From Lysinibacillus fusiformis (GTDB lineage: Bacteria > Bacillota > Bacilli > Bacillales_A > Planococcaceae): a DNA stretch of 47,786 nucleotides. Where the stretch lies: NCBI GenBank assembly GCA_030027265.1, contig JASENG010000023.1:1-47786 (forward strand), written 5' to 3'. Position numbers and translations under genes: made by a program. This document shows positions 1-7,681 of the stretch, piece after piece (the stretch's first letter is position 1; each line of letters begins with the position of its first letter). A model generated the notes under the pieces. That model made no database searches, was not told where the DNA came from, and saw only the letters and a program-made list of their open reading frames with translations.

Positions 1-36
1 TAAAAACAAGAGAGCAGAAGTTCCCTTCTGCCCTCT
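1..36 (-). terminator. Terminator of yugI
   Basis: Read on the minus strand, a 12-bp stem (one G-U pair) at 9-20 and 25-36 with a TTCC-type loop is followed by a T-rich tail at 1-8. It lies just past the yugI stop codon. The other side also has a T-rich run, so it may work in both directions. Confidence 0.75.
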
Positions 37-45
37 GTTTTCATT

Positions 46-417
46 TTAATGTCCCGATTGTTCAATCCAGTGTTGTAGCTTGTCTTTTAAGGATTTAAAA
101 CCATCTGCATCACTTTCATCAACGCGATCCTGTAAGGTTTTCCTTGGTTGATCTTTTTTCTTTTGTGGCGGCGCTTCCTGCAACGCACGAGTAGATAAGC
201 TAATTTTTTCTGATTTCTCATCAATGTCTAAAATTTTCACTTGAATCTCTTCGCCCACTTTTAAAAAATCAGCTACATCCTTTACATACCCATACGTAAT
301 TTCTGAAATATGAACGAGACCTTGCGATTCTTCATCTAAAGCTACAAACGCCCCATAAGGCTGTATGCCAGTTACCTTACCGGTTACAACTTCACCTACT
401 TCGTATTTTTTTGTCAT
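46..417 (-). CDS. yugI: S1 RNA-binding domain protein, general stress protein 13 (YugI)
   Basis: A 123-residue protein with a single S1 (OB-fold) RNA-binding domain at about residues 5-75. The typical S1 pattern is visible: GEVVTGKVTGIQPYGAFV, then GLVHISEI and VKILDID. The charged C-terminal tail (PPQKKKDQPRK and onward) is probably flexible. Size and sequence match the YugI/GSP13 family, which in B. subtilis associates with ribosomes and is stress induced; that role is family knowledge, not seen here. It is alone in its transcript with its own terminator. The ATG is preceded by AGGA about nine bases upstream. Confidence 0.88.
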   Translation of the reverse strand: MTKKYEVGEVVTGKVTGIQPYGAFVALDEESQGLVHISEITYGYVKDVADFLKVGEEIQVKILDIDEKSEKISLSTRALQEAPPQKKKDQPRKTLQDRVDESDADGFKSLKDKLQHWIEQSGH

Positions 418-584
418 AAAACGGTTCCTACTTTCTATATCTACGTAAATGTCATGTTAAATTATAACATATGTACAGTAGACGAACAAAGATTCACCCT
501 ATTGTATAAGAAATAAATTTCAAAACTATCCGAAAAATCCCTTTTCACAAAAAAATGGTCTTACCGATAAAAAAATTCATATTT

Positions 585-624
585 CAGACAAATTATTAGC
601 ATAAGTTATATAATAAAATATAAT
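585..624 (+). promoter_or_regulatory. Possible promoter of the small XRE gene
   Basis: Two TATAAT hexamers (609-614 and 619-624) lie upstream of the gene at 660. A weak -35 candidate, CAGACA, is at 585-590 with an 18-bp spacer to the first. The surroundings are very AT-rich, so chance matches are likely. Confidence 0.35.
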
Positions 625-659
625 GTATAGATCTAGTCATAATGTGAAAGGGCGTGTTT

Positions 660-872
660 ATGTTGAAACAGAAATTCCATGAACAACTAAAATTTTTAAG
701 AGAAGAAAGAAATTGGTCCCTTGAAGAATTATCGAAAAAAGTGCAAGTCGGAGTCGAAAAATTATCATTATATGAACAAGGCGAATTGATTCCTTCTGTA
801 CAAACCGTATTAAAGCTATCTACCGTTTTAGAAGTACCTGCTTCAAATTTAATGGACGGTATTCAAGCCTAG
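660..872 (+). CDS. Small XRE-family helix-turn-helix protein
   Basis: A 70-residue protein that is almost entirely one Cro/C1-type helix-turn-helix (about residues 8-62), with the usual pattern LREERNWSLEELSKKV...LSLYEQGELIPS...LLKLSTVLEV-like spacing. I chose ATG 660 over GTG 654 because GAAAGGG at 646-652 is seven bases from the ATG and too close to the GTG. No extra ligand or oligomerisation domain is present. It is probably a single-domain DNA-binding regulator; the target is unknown. It stands alone between yugI and yugE. Confidence 0.8.
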   Translation: MLKQKFHEQLKFLREERNWSLEELSKKVQVGVEKLSLYEQGELIPSVQTVLKLSTVLEVPASNLMDGIQA

Positions 873-916
873 CGTTCAAATCATGTCAAAATCTTCTAAA
901 CACTTAAATTCAAAAG

Positions 917-1011
917 AAAAAAGGATTTCCTTTATCAGCGACCTGCCTCCTCTCCCTTTAGAAAATATCTAAAGACAGATCAGTTGGTTCACTATCCGGA
1001 AATCCTTTTTT
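917..1011. terminator. Long-looped hairpin between convergent genes
   Basis: A perfect 14-bp inverted repeat (AAAAAAGGATTTCC at 917-930 and its complement at 998-1011) encloses about 67 bases. Inside is a second small hairpin (TTTAGA / TCTAAA at 957-973). It separates the converging XRE and yugE genes and ends in T-runs both ways, so a two-way terminator is the simplest reading. The loop is long for a terminator. Confidence 0.5.
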
Positions 1012-1037
1012 ATTTGCCTGCAAAATATCCTTAGTCT

Positions 1038-1307
1038 CTAAACAATACATTTTGCTTCAAATTTGATTGCTATTAATTTATATGAAATTTCAACACATTT
1101 TTCAAAAGGGATCCATTGCTCAAATGAGTGCTCGTATACTTGTTGAATCACTTTTGCAAGTTTGCTAGGATCATCTATCCCTTGAAGTGCTGCTACAACG
1201 TCAGCCGTTTCAGTATCGTAGCCATCTTCACCAATATTAAATGGATCCCACTCTTCTAAAATTTTTATAGCAGCTCTATTCATTAATATATTATCCAAAG
1301 TTTTCAC
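1038..1307 (-). CDS. yugE: DUF1871 family protein (YugE-like)
   Basis: An 89-residue acidic, helical protein. The pattern (ILEEWDPFNIGEDGYDTE...DVVAAL...AKVIQQVYEHSFEQWIP) is the DUF1871 signature carried by B. subtilis YugE, which also lies close to patB. No catalytic motif, signal peptide or membrane segment is visible. Its function is unknown. It is transcribed divergently from patB. Assigned from family resemblance and position. Confidence 0.75.
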   Translation of the reverse strand: MKTLDNILMNRAAIKILEEWDPFNIGEDGYDTETADVVAALQGIDDPSKLAKVIQQVYEHSFEQWIPFEKCVEISYKLIAIKFEAKCIV

Positions 1308-1372
1308 CCTATTTTTACGATTATGTATGCTATTATATAATACAGAATTAAAAAAAGAAATGAGGGATACTA

Positions 1373-2554
1373 TTGTTTAATTTTGATGAGCTTTTTGATC
1401 GTAAAAATACTAATAGTTTAAAATGGGATCAATTTAAAGATCGCTTGAAAATGCAATACAACTTGGAAGATGCTTCCGATATTCTTCCGATGTGGGTGGC
1501 GGATATGGATTTCTCTATACCAAAGGTTGTTTCCGATGCTATAAAAGAACGTCTTGATCATCCAATTTTCGGTTATTCCTATGTCAGCGATGAATGTAAA
1601 AATGCCATTGTAAGTTGGTACAATCGCCGTCACGATTGGCATATTGAACCTAACACATTAATGTTTCACCAAGGGGTGGTACCGGCTTTAGCAACCATCT
1701 TTGAAACATTTACAGCGCCCGGCGATAAAATCTGTATTTCAACTCCAGTCTACCCGCCATTTTTCAATATCCCAAAAGCGCAAAAACTTGAGGTTGTAGA
1801 ATGCAATCTAGAATTATCTGATGATTCTATGAAATTCGATTTTTCCGCTCTTGAAGAACAATTTAAATCAGGTGTAAAAGTTTATGTTCTTTGCAGTCCG
1901 CATAATCCAGGAGGTGTTGTCTGGACAAGAGAAGACCTGGAACAACTAGTTCAACTATGTATTAAATATGATGTTTTACTAGTTTCAGATGAAATTCATG
2001 CCGATATTGTTTTTGATGGTTTTAAACACATCCCTACTTTAACGGTTAAAGACGCGGATAAAGCCAAAATCATCACATGTATCGCTCCAACTAAAACATT
2101 TAATATTGCCGGTATCCATGCCGCAATTATGGTAGTGCCGGACAATGAATTACGCGCAAAATTAAATGCGGATAAACAAGCACACGGCCGTGATGATTTA
2201 AATGTGCTAGCTGCTGCTGGCGTACAAGCTGCCTATGAAAAAGGCGATGACTGGGTAGATGCAATGATTGCCTATGTATCTAACAATATGGATGTAGTAG
2301 TGCAAGAATTAAATCAACTTGAAGGTATTAAAGTGTCAAAACCGCAATCTACATATCTTATTTGGATTGATTACCGAGAGACAGGTCTATCTGAAAGCGA
2401 AATGATGCATCGACTATTGGAAAAAGGCAGACTTGCCATTGAACCAGGCACAAAATATAGCGAAGCAGGCCGAGGTTTCTTGCGCATGAATGTTGCTTGT
2501 CCATTAGAAACCGTGAAAGACGGCATTGAACGATTCAAGAAAGCTTTAGTTTAG
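1373..2554 (+). CDS. patB: PLP-dependent C-S lyase, PatB/MalY type (cystathionine beta-lyase)
   Basis: A 393-residue fold-type I aminotransferase-like enzyme. MWVADMDF near the N-terminus, SPHNPGG in the middle, SDEIHADIVF and the PLP-binding lysine in APTKTFNIAG (about K241) are all typical of the MalY/PatB group. These enzymes split cystathionine or related C-S bonds, giving homocysteine, pyruvate and ammonia. It is cytoplasmic. The start is TTG, six bases after GAGGG at 1362-1366. A possible -10 (TATAAT, 1336-1341) lies upstream without a clear -35. It has its own terminator, so it is probably monocistronic. Confidence 0.9.
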   Translation: MFNFDELFDRKNTNSLKWDQFKDRLKMQYNLEDASDILPMWVADMDFSIPKVVSDAIKERLDHPIFGYSYVSDECKNAIVSWYNRRHDWHIEPNTLMFHQGVVPALATIFETFTAPGDKICISTPVYPPFFNIPKAQKLEVVECNLELSDDSMKFDFSALEEQFKSGVKVYVLCSPHNPGGVVWTREDLEQLVQLCIKYDVLLVSDEIHADIVFDGFKHIPTLTVKDADKAKIITCIAPTKTFNIAGIHAAIMVVPDNELRAKLNADKQAHGRDDLNVLAAAGVQAAYEKGDDWVDAMIAYVSNNMDVVVQELNQLEGIKVSKPQSTYLIWIDYRETGLSESEMMHRLLEKGRLAIEPGTKYSEAGRGFLRMNVACPLETVKDGIERFKKALV

Positions 2555-2578
2555 TTCTCTTATTACCTCTACAATATA

Positions 2579-2618
2579 AAAAGGCTGACCCAAAATAATA
2601 CTTTGGAGTCAGCCTTTT
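2579..2618. terminator. Terminator after patB
   Basis: Stem AAAAGGCTGAC at 2579-2589 pairs with GTCAGCCTTTT at 2608-2618. Both sides end in A/T runs, so it can serve patB and the opposing small gene. Confidence 0.85.
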
Positions 2619-2641
2619 CTATCTGCAACAAATCTGCTGCG

Positions 2642-2869
2642 TTATTTCCGTAAATTCACAGATTGATCTTGAGTGTTTTGTTGTTTTTGTTTGTTTAAAA
2701 CATACTCTTCCAATGCTTTTGTTTTTTGCTCTTCTTTTTTAGAGAGGCGTCTAACAAGCATGAAAACCAGCACACACAAAATAAATATTGCCAGGAACTC
2801 TAACGCAGCTGGAATATATGATGATTTATCCTCTGGAAAATATAAAAATCCTGCATAAAGGATACTCAT
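2642..2869 (-). CDS. Small single-pass membrane protein, unknown
   Basis: A 75-residue protein with one clear hydrophobic segment (about residues 18-40, ALEFLAIFILCVLVFMLV) followed by RRLSKKEEQK and a polar, Gln/Lys-rich tail. The positive charges after the segment predict a cytoplasmic C-terminus. It lies 22 bases downstream of ppiB on the same strand and is probably co-transcribed with it. I do not recognise a family. The ATG has an AGAAGAG-like site upstream. Confidence 0.65.
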   Translation of the reverse strand: MSILYAGFLYFPEDKSSYIPAALEFLAIFILCVLVFMLVRRLSKKEEQKTKALEEYVLNKQKQQNTQDQSVNLRK

Positions 2870-2891
2870 TTTTCACTCTTCTTTCTAATAG

Positions 2892-3479
2892 TTAGTCGAT
2901 AATAGTAATCGAATCTATTTTAACATCTTCTACTGGCTTATCGCGCATATCTTTTTCAACGTTCGCAATTTTGTCAACTATGTCCATGCCTTCAACAACA
3001 TGTCCAAATACTGTATGCTTAAAGTCTAACCAAGGAGTACCGCCATTTTTTGCATATGCTTCTATGATTTCTGCTGGATATTTTGCTTGCTCCATTTGTG
3101 CAATCATATTATTTGGCGTATGTTCCATTTGAACGATGAAGAATTGAGAGCCGTTTGTATTTGGACCAGCGTTCGCCATTGAAAGAGCGCCGCGCAAGTT
3201 AAATAAGTTCTCATTGAATTCGTCTTCGAAAGAGTCGCCCCAAATAGACTGGCCACCCATACCTGTACCAGTCGGGTCTCCACCTTGAATCATGAAATCA
3301 GTGATAACACGGTGGAAAATGATGCCATTATAATAGCCTGATTTTGCATGTCCTAAAAAGTTTTCTACTGTTTTTGGCGCATGTTCAGGGAATAGCTTAA
3401 TTTTAATAGCACCTAAAGTTGTATTCATTTCAACTAATACTTCACCTGGATTTAATTCATTTGTTAATTGTGGAAACAT
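2892..3479 (-). CDS. ppiB: Peptidyl-prolyl cis-trans isomerase, cyclophilin type
   Basis: A 195-residue cyclophilin. The catalytic-site segment [19 protein letters not shown], the NGSQFFI motif and [15 protein letters not shown] are intact, so an active enzyme is expected. It has no signal peptide, so it is cytoplasmic, speeding proline isomerisation during protein folding. Compared with minimal bacterial cyclophilins (about 145 residues) it has an N-terminal extension and an insertion around residues 118-145 ([22 protein letters not shown]). Such insertions occur in other Bacillales homologues. The small membrane protein gene follows on the same strand. Confidence 0.9.
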   Translation of the reverse strand: MFPQLTNELNPGEVLVEMNTTLGAIKIKLFPEHAPKTVENFLGHAKSGYYNGIIFHRVITDFMIQGGDPTGTGMGGQSIWGDSFEDEFNENLFNLRGALSMANAGPNTNGSQFFIVQMEHTPNNMIAQMEQAKYPAEIIEAYAKNGGTPWLDFKHTVFGHVVEGMDIVDKIANVEKDMRDKPVEDVKIDSITIID

Positions 3480-3701
3480 AATTGTCGCTCCTTTATTATA
3501 TATTGTTATTTTTGGGTATATCTTTAATTAGAAGATCACCATTTGATACCTCGTTACAGTTTAACATAGAACTTTTAAATTTTCCGCTAATATCCTTTTA
3601 GGACTTCCTTCGAGTTACGAAATAAGTTATACTGGACCACAAAGTAAAAACTGTGTTGGATTTTTATTCTAAAAAAATGTAAATTAACGGATAGAAAGAA
3701 T

Positions 3702-4928
3702 GTGAGTAAAGTGAATAACCGAAAGCACAATTTTATGATTATCTTAGTTTCAAATTTTATCGTTGCGAGTTCGATGACGATGATTATGCCCTTTTTATCT
3801 CTTTATATCGAAACCTTTGGCACTTTTAGCGAGAGCTATGTTCAAAGATGGGCTGGTTTAATATTTGCAGCTACATTTGTTACAGCATTTATCATGTCGC
3901 CAATTTGGGGACGAATTGCCGATAAATACGGTTATAAACCAATAATGATCATTAACTGTTTCGGTATTGCATTAAGCATCTTTTTAATGGGCCATGTAGA
4001 GAACGTTATACAATTTTTTATCCTGCGTATTTTTATGGGGATAGTTACCGGCTTTATCCCTACATCTATGGCCTTTATAAGTAAACATACACCCAAAAAC
4101 ATTGCCGGGAAAACGCTCGGGACGCTTCAAATCGGGAGTGTTGGCGGTTCTTTATTTGGACCTGTCATTGGGGGATCTCTTGCAGACGCGATTGGCTTTA
4201 ACTTTACGTTTATCTATACTTCTATTGCAATAACGATTGCAGCTATCATCATTGTATTTGGTATCCATGAACCGGAAATCATTCAAAAAGAAAAAAGTAT
4301 GCTTTATTCCAGAAAAAATGTTCTCTGGGCACTCTTCCATCACCCCCTTATATTGAGCACAATGTTTGTGGCATCTTTAATACAAATTGGAAACTTCAGT
4401 ATTCAGCCTTTATTGTCCTTATATGTTTCTCATTTAACCACTTCAGAACAAGTCGCAATGCTGGCTGGAATCACCTTTAGTGCTGCTGGAGTTGGAAATA
4501 TCTTAATAGGACGATTTTTCGGGAAGCTCGCCGATAATATAGGATACGAAAAAGTCTTAATGTCTCTGTTATTCATCAGTGTGTTCTTTATTATCCCTCA
4601 AGCCTTTGTTACTTCCTTATGGCAGCTAATTGCCTTAAGATTTTTACTCGGCATTTTTTCCGGCGGTCTCATTCCAATAGTCACTGCGTTAATCAGGCGG
4701 GAAGCACCTGTTGAAATCCAGGGTGAGGTAATGGGCTACAATCAGTCTTTTCGGTTTCTAGGAAATATTATAGGTCCTGTATTAGGCGGATTCATAAGTG
4801 GCTTCGCAACAATTTCTGCCGTCTTTTATTCCACTGGATTTCTATTCCTTAGTGCAACCATCATTATTTTCATCATTCAAAGGCTGCCAAAAAAATATTT
4901 TGAGGATGTTTTAAAAAGTCATCTTTAA
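3702..4928 (+). CDS. MFS multidrug efflux transporter, MdtG/PmrA-like
   Basis: A 408-residue major facilitator protein with about 12 hydrophobic segments. The loop 2-3 signature is GRIADKYGYKP, and the antiporter-type motif region GIVTGFIPTSMAF follows. A second half-signature (GKLADNIGYEK) appears near residue 275, as expected for the duplicated MFS fold. The length fits 12-TM drug/H+ antiporters. The substrate cannot be read from sequence. The start is GTG 3702 with only a weak site (GAAAGAA); a second GTG nine bases on is possible. No regulator gene adjoins it. Confidence 0.82.
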   Translation: MSKVNNRKHNFMIILVSNFIVASSMTMIMPFLSLYIETFGTFSESYVQRWAGLIFAATFVTAFIMSPIWGRIADKYGYKPIMIINCFGIALSIFLMGHVENVIQFFILRIFMGIVTGFIPTSMAFISKHTPKNIAGKTLGTLQIGSVGGSLFGPVIGGSLADAIGFNFTFIYTSIAITIAAIIIVFGIHEPEIIQKEKSMLYSRKNVLWALFHHPLILSTMFVASLIQIGNFSIQPLLSLYVSHLTTSEQVAMLAGITFSAAGVGNILIGRFFGKLADNIGYEKVLMSLLFISVFFIIPQAFVTSLWQLIALRFLLGIFSGGLIPIVTALIRREAPVEIQGEVMGYNQSFRFLGNIIGPVLGGFISGFATISAVFYSTGFLFLSATIIIFIIQRLPKKYFEDVLKSHL

Positions 4929-4941
4929 ATTCGATATAATG

Positions 4942-4977
4942 GGAGAAGGGTCCGCTTTAGCAACCTTCTCCTTTTTT
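4942..4977 (+). terminator. Terminator after the MFS gene
   Basis: GGAGAAGG at 4942-4949 pairs with CCTTCTCC at 4964-4971, followed by six T residues. Confidence 0.88.
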
Positions 4978-5033
4978 CGTGATACTTATGATATTCTATT
5001 CTTTTGTTATGTTTGTATTTTGGAGGAATCTAA

Positions 5034-6881
5034 ATGAGGCAAATAGCAGGTTTCTTTCTGATTCTTTGTTGTTTCCCGTACCTGTTACTATTTGGCAACA
5101 AAATTTTCGCCGAGTATAGTACAGCCAAAGACTATGTGGAGACCATTCAACAGAATATTCAGCCTCGCGAAGAGATCCACCCTCTTCCTGTCACAATGTA
5201 TGATCGCAATGAGCGTGTATTTAGCGAGGAGTATGTAGAATGGAGACAGCCAATTCAATTAGAAGAAGTACCAGAAATTATTAAGCAAATCTATTTATTA
5301 AGTGAAGACAAAGAATTTTACACTCATATCGGATTTAATGTAAGTGCTCTTACCCGTGCTATTGTTGCGAATTCGCAAGGTTCCATTGAACAAGGGGGCA
5401 GCACCATTACGCAACAGCTGGTAAGGATGCGGTATTTATCAGAAGAGCAAACCTATGAAAGAAAAATAACGGAACTCTTTTATGCTTATGAGCTTGAGAA
5501 AGCGTACGACAAAGAAGAAATTTTTGAAATGTATCTAAACGAAATTTATTTCAGCAATCAAGTATATGGAATTAGTGCAGCTGCCAGCTTCTATTTTCAA
5601 AAACCAATAGCTGAACTAACGATTGCACAAATGACATTTATAGCTGCAATTCCTAATAATCCGTCCTTATATGATCCTTTGAAAAATTTTGATAAAACAA
5701 AGGCTCGACAGGAACGTTTATTGGATATTTTAGCTGAAAACAAGATTATTACTGAAGAAGATGCAGGCGTTTATAAGAATGAGGAAATTATTTTAAATTT
5801 AAGACAGAAGAAACAACAGCAACCTGCCTATAGTACGTTTGTACTTGCAGAATTCAAAGAGCTTGTAGCTGCGAATGAAGGCTATAAAAAGCAGCTCGCA
5901 ACTGCCCAAACAGTGGAAGAAAAGAAAACTATCGAGAAACAAATTAATACAAAGGTTCAAGAATTACTGCAATCCGGTATTTCAATACATACTGCACTTG
6001 ACCCAGAAAAGCAGCAACAAGATGAGCAAAAAATCAACGCTATTCTGGGAAATGGGAATTTACAAAGCAGCTCGGTCGTCATTGACAATACAACTAGAGA
6101 GATCGTGAGTGTATTTGGTGGAAAAAACTATAAAAAATTTGACTTCCATCGCGCCTATCAAGCGGTCCGTCAACCAGGTTCTTCATTTAAGCCGTTAATC
6201 GTATATGGACCACTTTTTGAAACAACCAGCTATTCACCTAGTTCCATAGTTAGTGGCGGCAAGTTTTGTGTTGGTGATTTCTGTCCGCAAAATTATGGAG
6301 GCGGTGTTTACGGTAATGTATCCATCTCTACAGCTTTTAAACATAGCTATAATACTTCCGCTATACGGCTATTAAACGAAATTGGACTTGACACGGCTTT
6401 TCAATATATTGAAAAATTCAATTTCCAGTCTATCGTTCCCAAAGATAGAACCTATGCAGCTGGATTAGGCGGCCTTTCCCTTGGCGTAACAACCCTTGAA
6501 ATGGCCGATGCCTATACAAGCTTCATAGATGGAACTTACCTAAAAGCCAGAAGTATTCGTAAAGTAACAGATAATAGCGGCAATGTTCTATATAGTTGGC
6601 CGACTGAAAAAGCAGGCGTTTGGTCCGAGCAAACTGTAGAGTATATCCGTGCATTAATGAATGATGTGGTGACAAGCGGCACTGGCAGAGGGATTTCTTC
6701 AAATTCATCTTATATAGGGGTAAAAACAGGAACAACCAATGATTATAAAGACTTTTGGGTAGCTGGAATGACAAATGAATATACGACCGCTGTTTGGATT
6801 GGCTTCGATAATCCTTCGTCCATGCAGTCCCTTCAGGATGATAAAATTCATTTTAAAATCTTCAATACAATTATGAATTAA
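5034..6881 (+). CDS. pbpD: Class A penicillin-binding protein (transglycosylase/transpeptidase), PbpD-like
   Basis: A 615-residue bifunctional peptidoglycan synthase. One N-terminal membrane anchor (about residues 5-25) precedes the glycosyltransferase domain, which shows the EDKEFYTHIGF motif and QGGSTITQQ. The transpeptidase domain has SSFK (about S383-K386, the acyl-enzyme serine motif), SYN and KTGTTN. Length and position near yufK and mrp fit B. subtilis PbpD (PBP4, about 624 residues). All catalytic motifs are intact. It acts outside the membrane, polymerising and cross-linking the wall. It is probably transcribed alone, with terminators on both sides. Confidence 0.88.
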   Translation: MRQIAGFFLILCCFPYLLLFGNKIFAEYSTAKDYVETIQQNIQPREEIHPLPVTMYDRNERVFSEEYVEWRQPIQLEEVPEIIKQIYLLSEDKEFYTHIGFNVSALTRAIVANSQGSIEQGGSTITQQLVRMRYLSEEQTYERKITELFYAYELEKAYDKEEIFEMYLNEIYFSNQVYGISAAASFYFQKPIAELTIAQMTFIAAIPNNPSLYDPLKNFDKTKARQERLLDILAENKIITEEDAGVYKNEEIILNLRQKKQQQPAYSTFVLAEFKELVAANEGYKKQLATAQTVEEKKTIEKQINTKVQELLQSGISIHTALDPEKQQQDEQKINAILGNGNLQSSSVVIDNTTREIVSVFGGKNYKKFDFHRAYQAVRQPGSSFKPLIVYGPLFETTSYSPSSIVSGGKFCVGDFCPQNYGGGVYGNVSISTAFKHSYNTSAIRLLNEIGLDTAFQYIEKFNFQSIVPKDRTYAAGLGGLSLGVTTLEMADAYTSFIDGTYLKARSIRKVTDNSGNVLYSWPTEKAGVWSEQTVEYIRALMNDVVTSGTGRGISSNSSYIGVKTGTTNDYKDFWVAGMTNEYTTAVWIGFDNPSSMQSLQDDKIHFKIFNTIMN

Positions 6882-6907
6882 AACACATAACTTTCCTATT
6901 CATTTAA

Positions 6908-6942
6908 AAAGAGGCATGACTTTTCATAGTCATTGCCTCTTT
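6908..6942. terminator. Two-way terminator between pbpD and yufK
   Basis: AAAGAGGCATGAC at 6908-6920 pairs with GTCATTGCCTCTTT at 6929-6942 with one bulge. It lies between convergent genes. Confidence 0.85.
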
Positions 6943-7506
6943 CTAATTCGCAAATGGCAAACTTGCTAATATACCGTTATAAAGCTTTAACACAACATAG
7001 CAAATAGATGTTATGAAAATTGCCCAAAAAAGAATCTCGAAAAATATCAAACCGATTGTTCCAGCGAAAGTTAAAAACTGGCTCATCTTATAAATGTTAT
7101 AAATAAAATAACCAAAAATCGTCAAAGCAAATATCCCAAGCAAGATAAGAATTGATTGTACCCCAAACACCGAAAGCAGTGCCCCTAAAAAGAAAATGAG
7201 GTATCCACCTCTTGCCACACTGATCATTTCTCCATTATTATGCTTGGAGAAAAAGAGCATACCTACTTCGTGAATCGTTTCTCCTATTAATTTCAAGGCT
7301 GAAAAGAGCATAAAAAAGCAAAGCGCAAATACACTTAATAACAAAAGACGCAGTTCGAAATCCGTAAAAAACTCACGCATTCCTGCATAAACGCCGACTG
7401 CAGTTAATAGTTCTAATGATTCTCCTACCAAATAAATTCCAAAGGTTAAACTAAATAAAATAACAGAAAATAACGGCAGATAACCATATAAATATGGATT
7501 TTTCAT
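6943..7506 (-). CDS. yufK: Five- or six-TM membrane protein, YufK-like
   Basis: A 187-residue, very hydrophobic protein with five or six predicted membrane segments (about residues 10-30, 52-78, 102-124, 126-140 and 150-178) and few charged residues. It resembles YufK (DUF5366), which also sits between pbpD and mrp in B. subtilis. No enzymatic motif is visible and the function is unknown. It is divergent from the mrp operon across a 175-base gap. The name rests on size, topology and location rather than a diagnostic motif. Confidence 0.65.
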   Translation of the reverse strand: MKNPYLYGYLPLFSVILFSLTFGIYLVGESLELLTAVGVYAGMREFFTDFELRLLLLSVFALCFFMLFSALKLIGETIHEVGMLFFSKHNNGEMISVARGGYLIFFLGALLSVFGVQSILILLGIFALTIFGYFIYNIYKMSQFLTFAGTIGLIFFEILFWAIFITSICYVVLKLYNGILASLPFAN

Positions 7507-7594
7507 GACAATTTCCTCAAAACTAATTTTTTTCTACCTATTTATAATAACCGGATAATATTAATCGTATCAAGTTCATACTACTCTTACTCAA

Positions 7595-7623
7595 GTGAAA
7601 ACAGGAATAATAAATGGTATAAT
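7595..7623 (+). promoter_or_regulatory. Probable sigma-A promoter of the mrp operon
   Basis: GTGAAA at 7595-7600 and TATAAT at 7618-7623 are separated by 17 bases, about 60 bases before the mrpA start. Confidence 0.6.
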
Positions 7624-7681
7624 CATGAATATTCAAAGAAATTAATTGATTTTTTCATTTTTAATGAGGGGGGGATTATTT

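Noticed and set aside
2673..2858. Plus-strand open frame opposite the small membrane protein
   Set aside because: It is the complement of the better supported gene at 2642-2869 and has no ribosome site.
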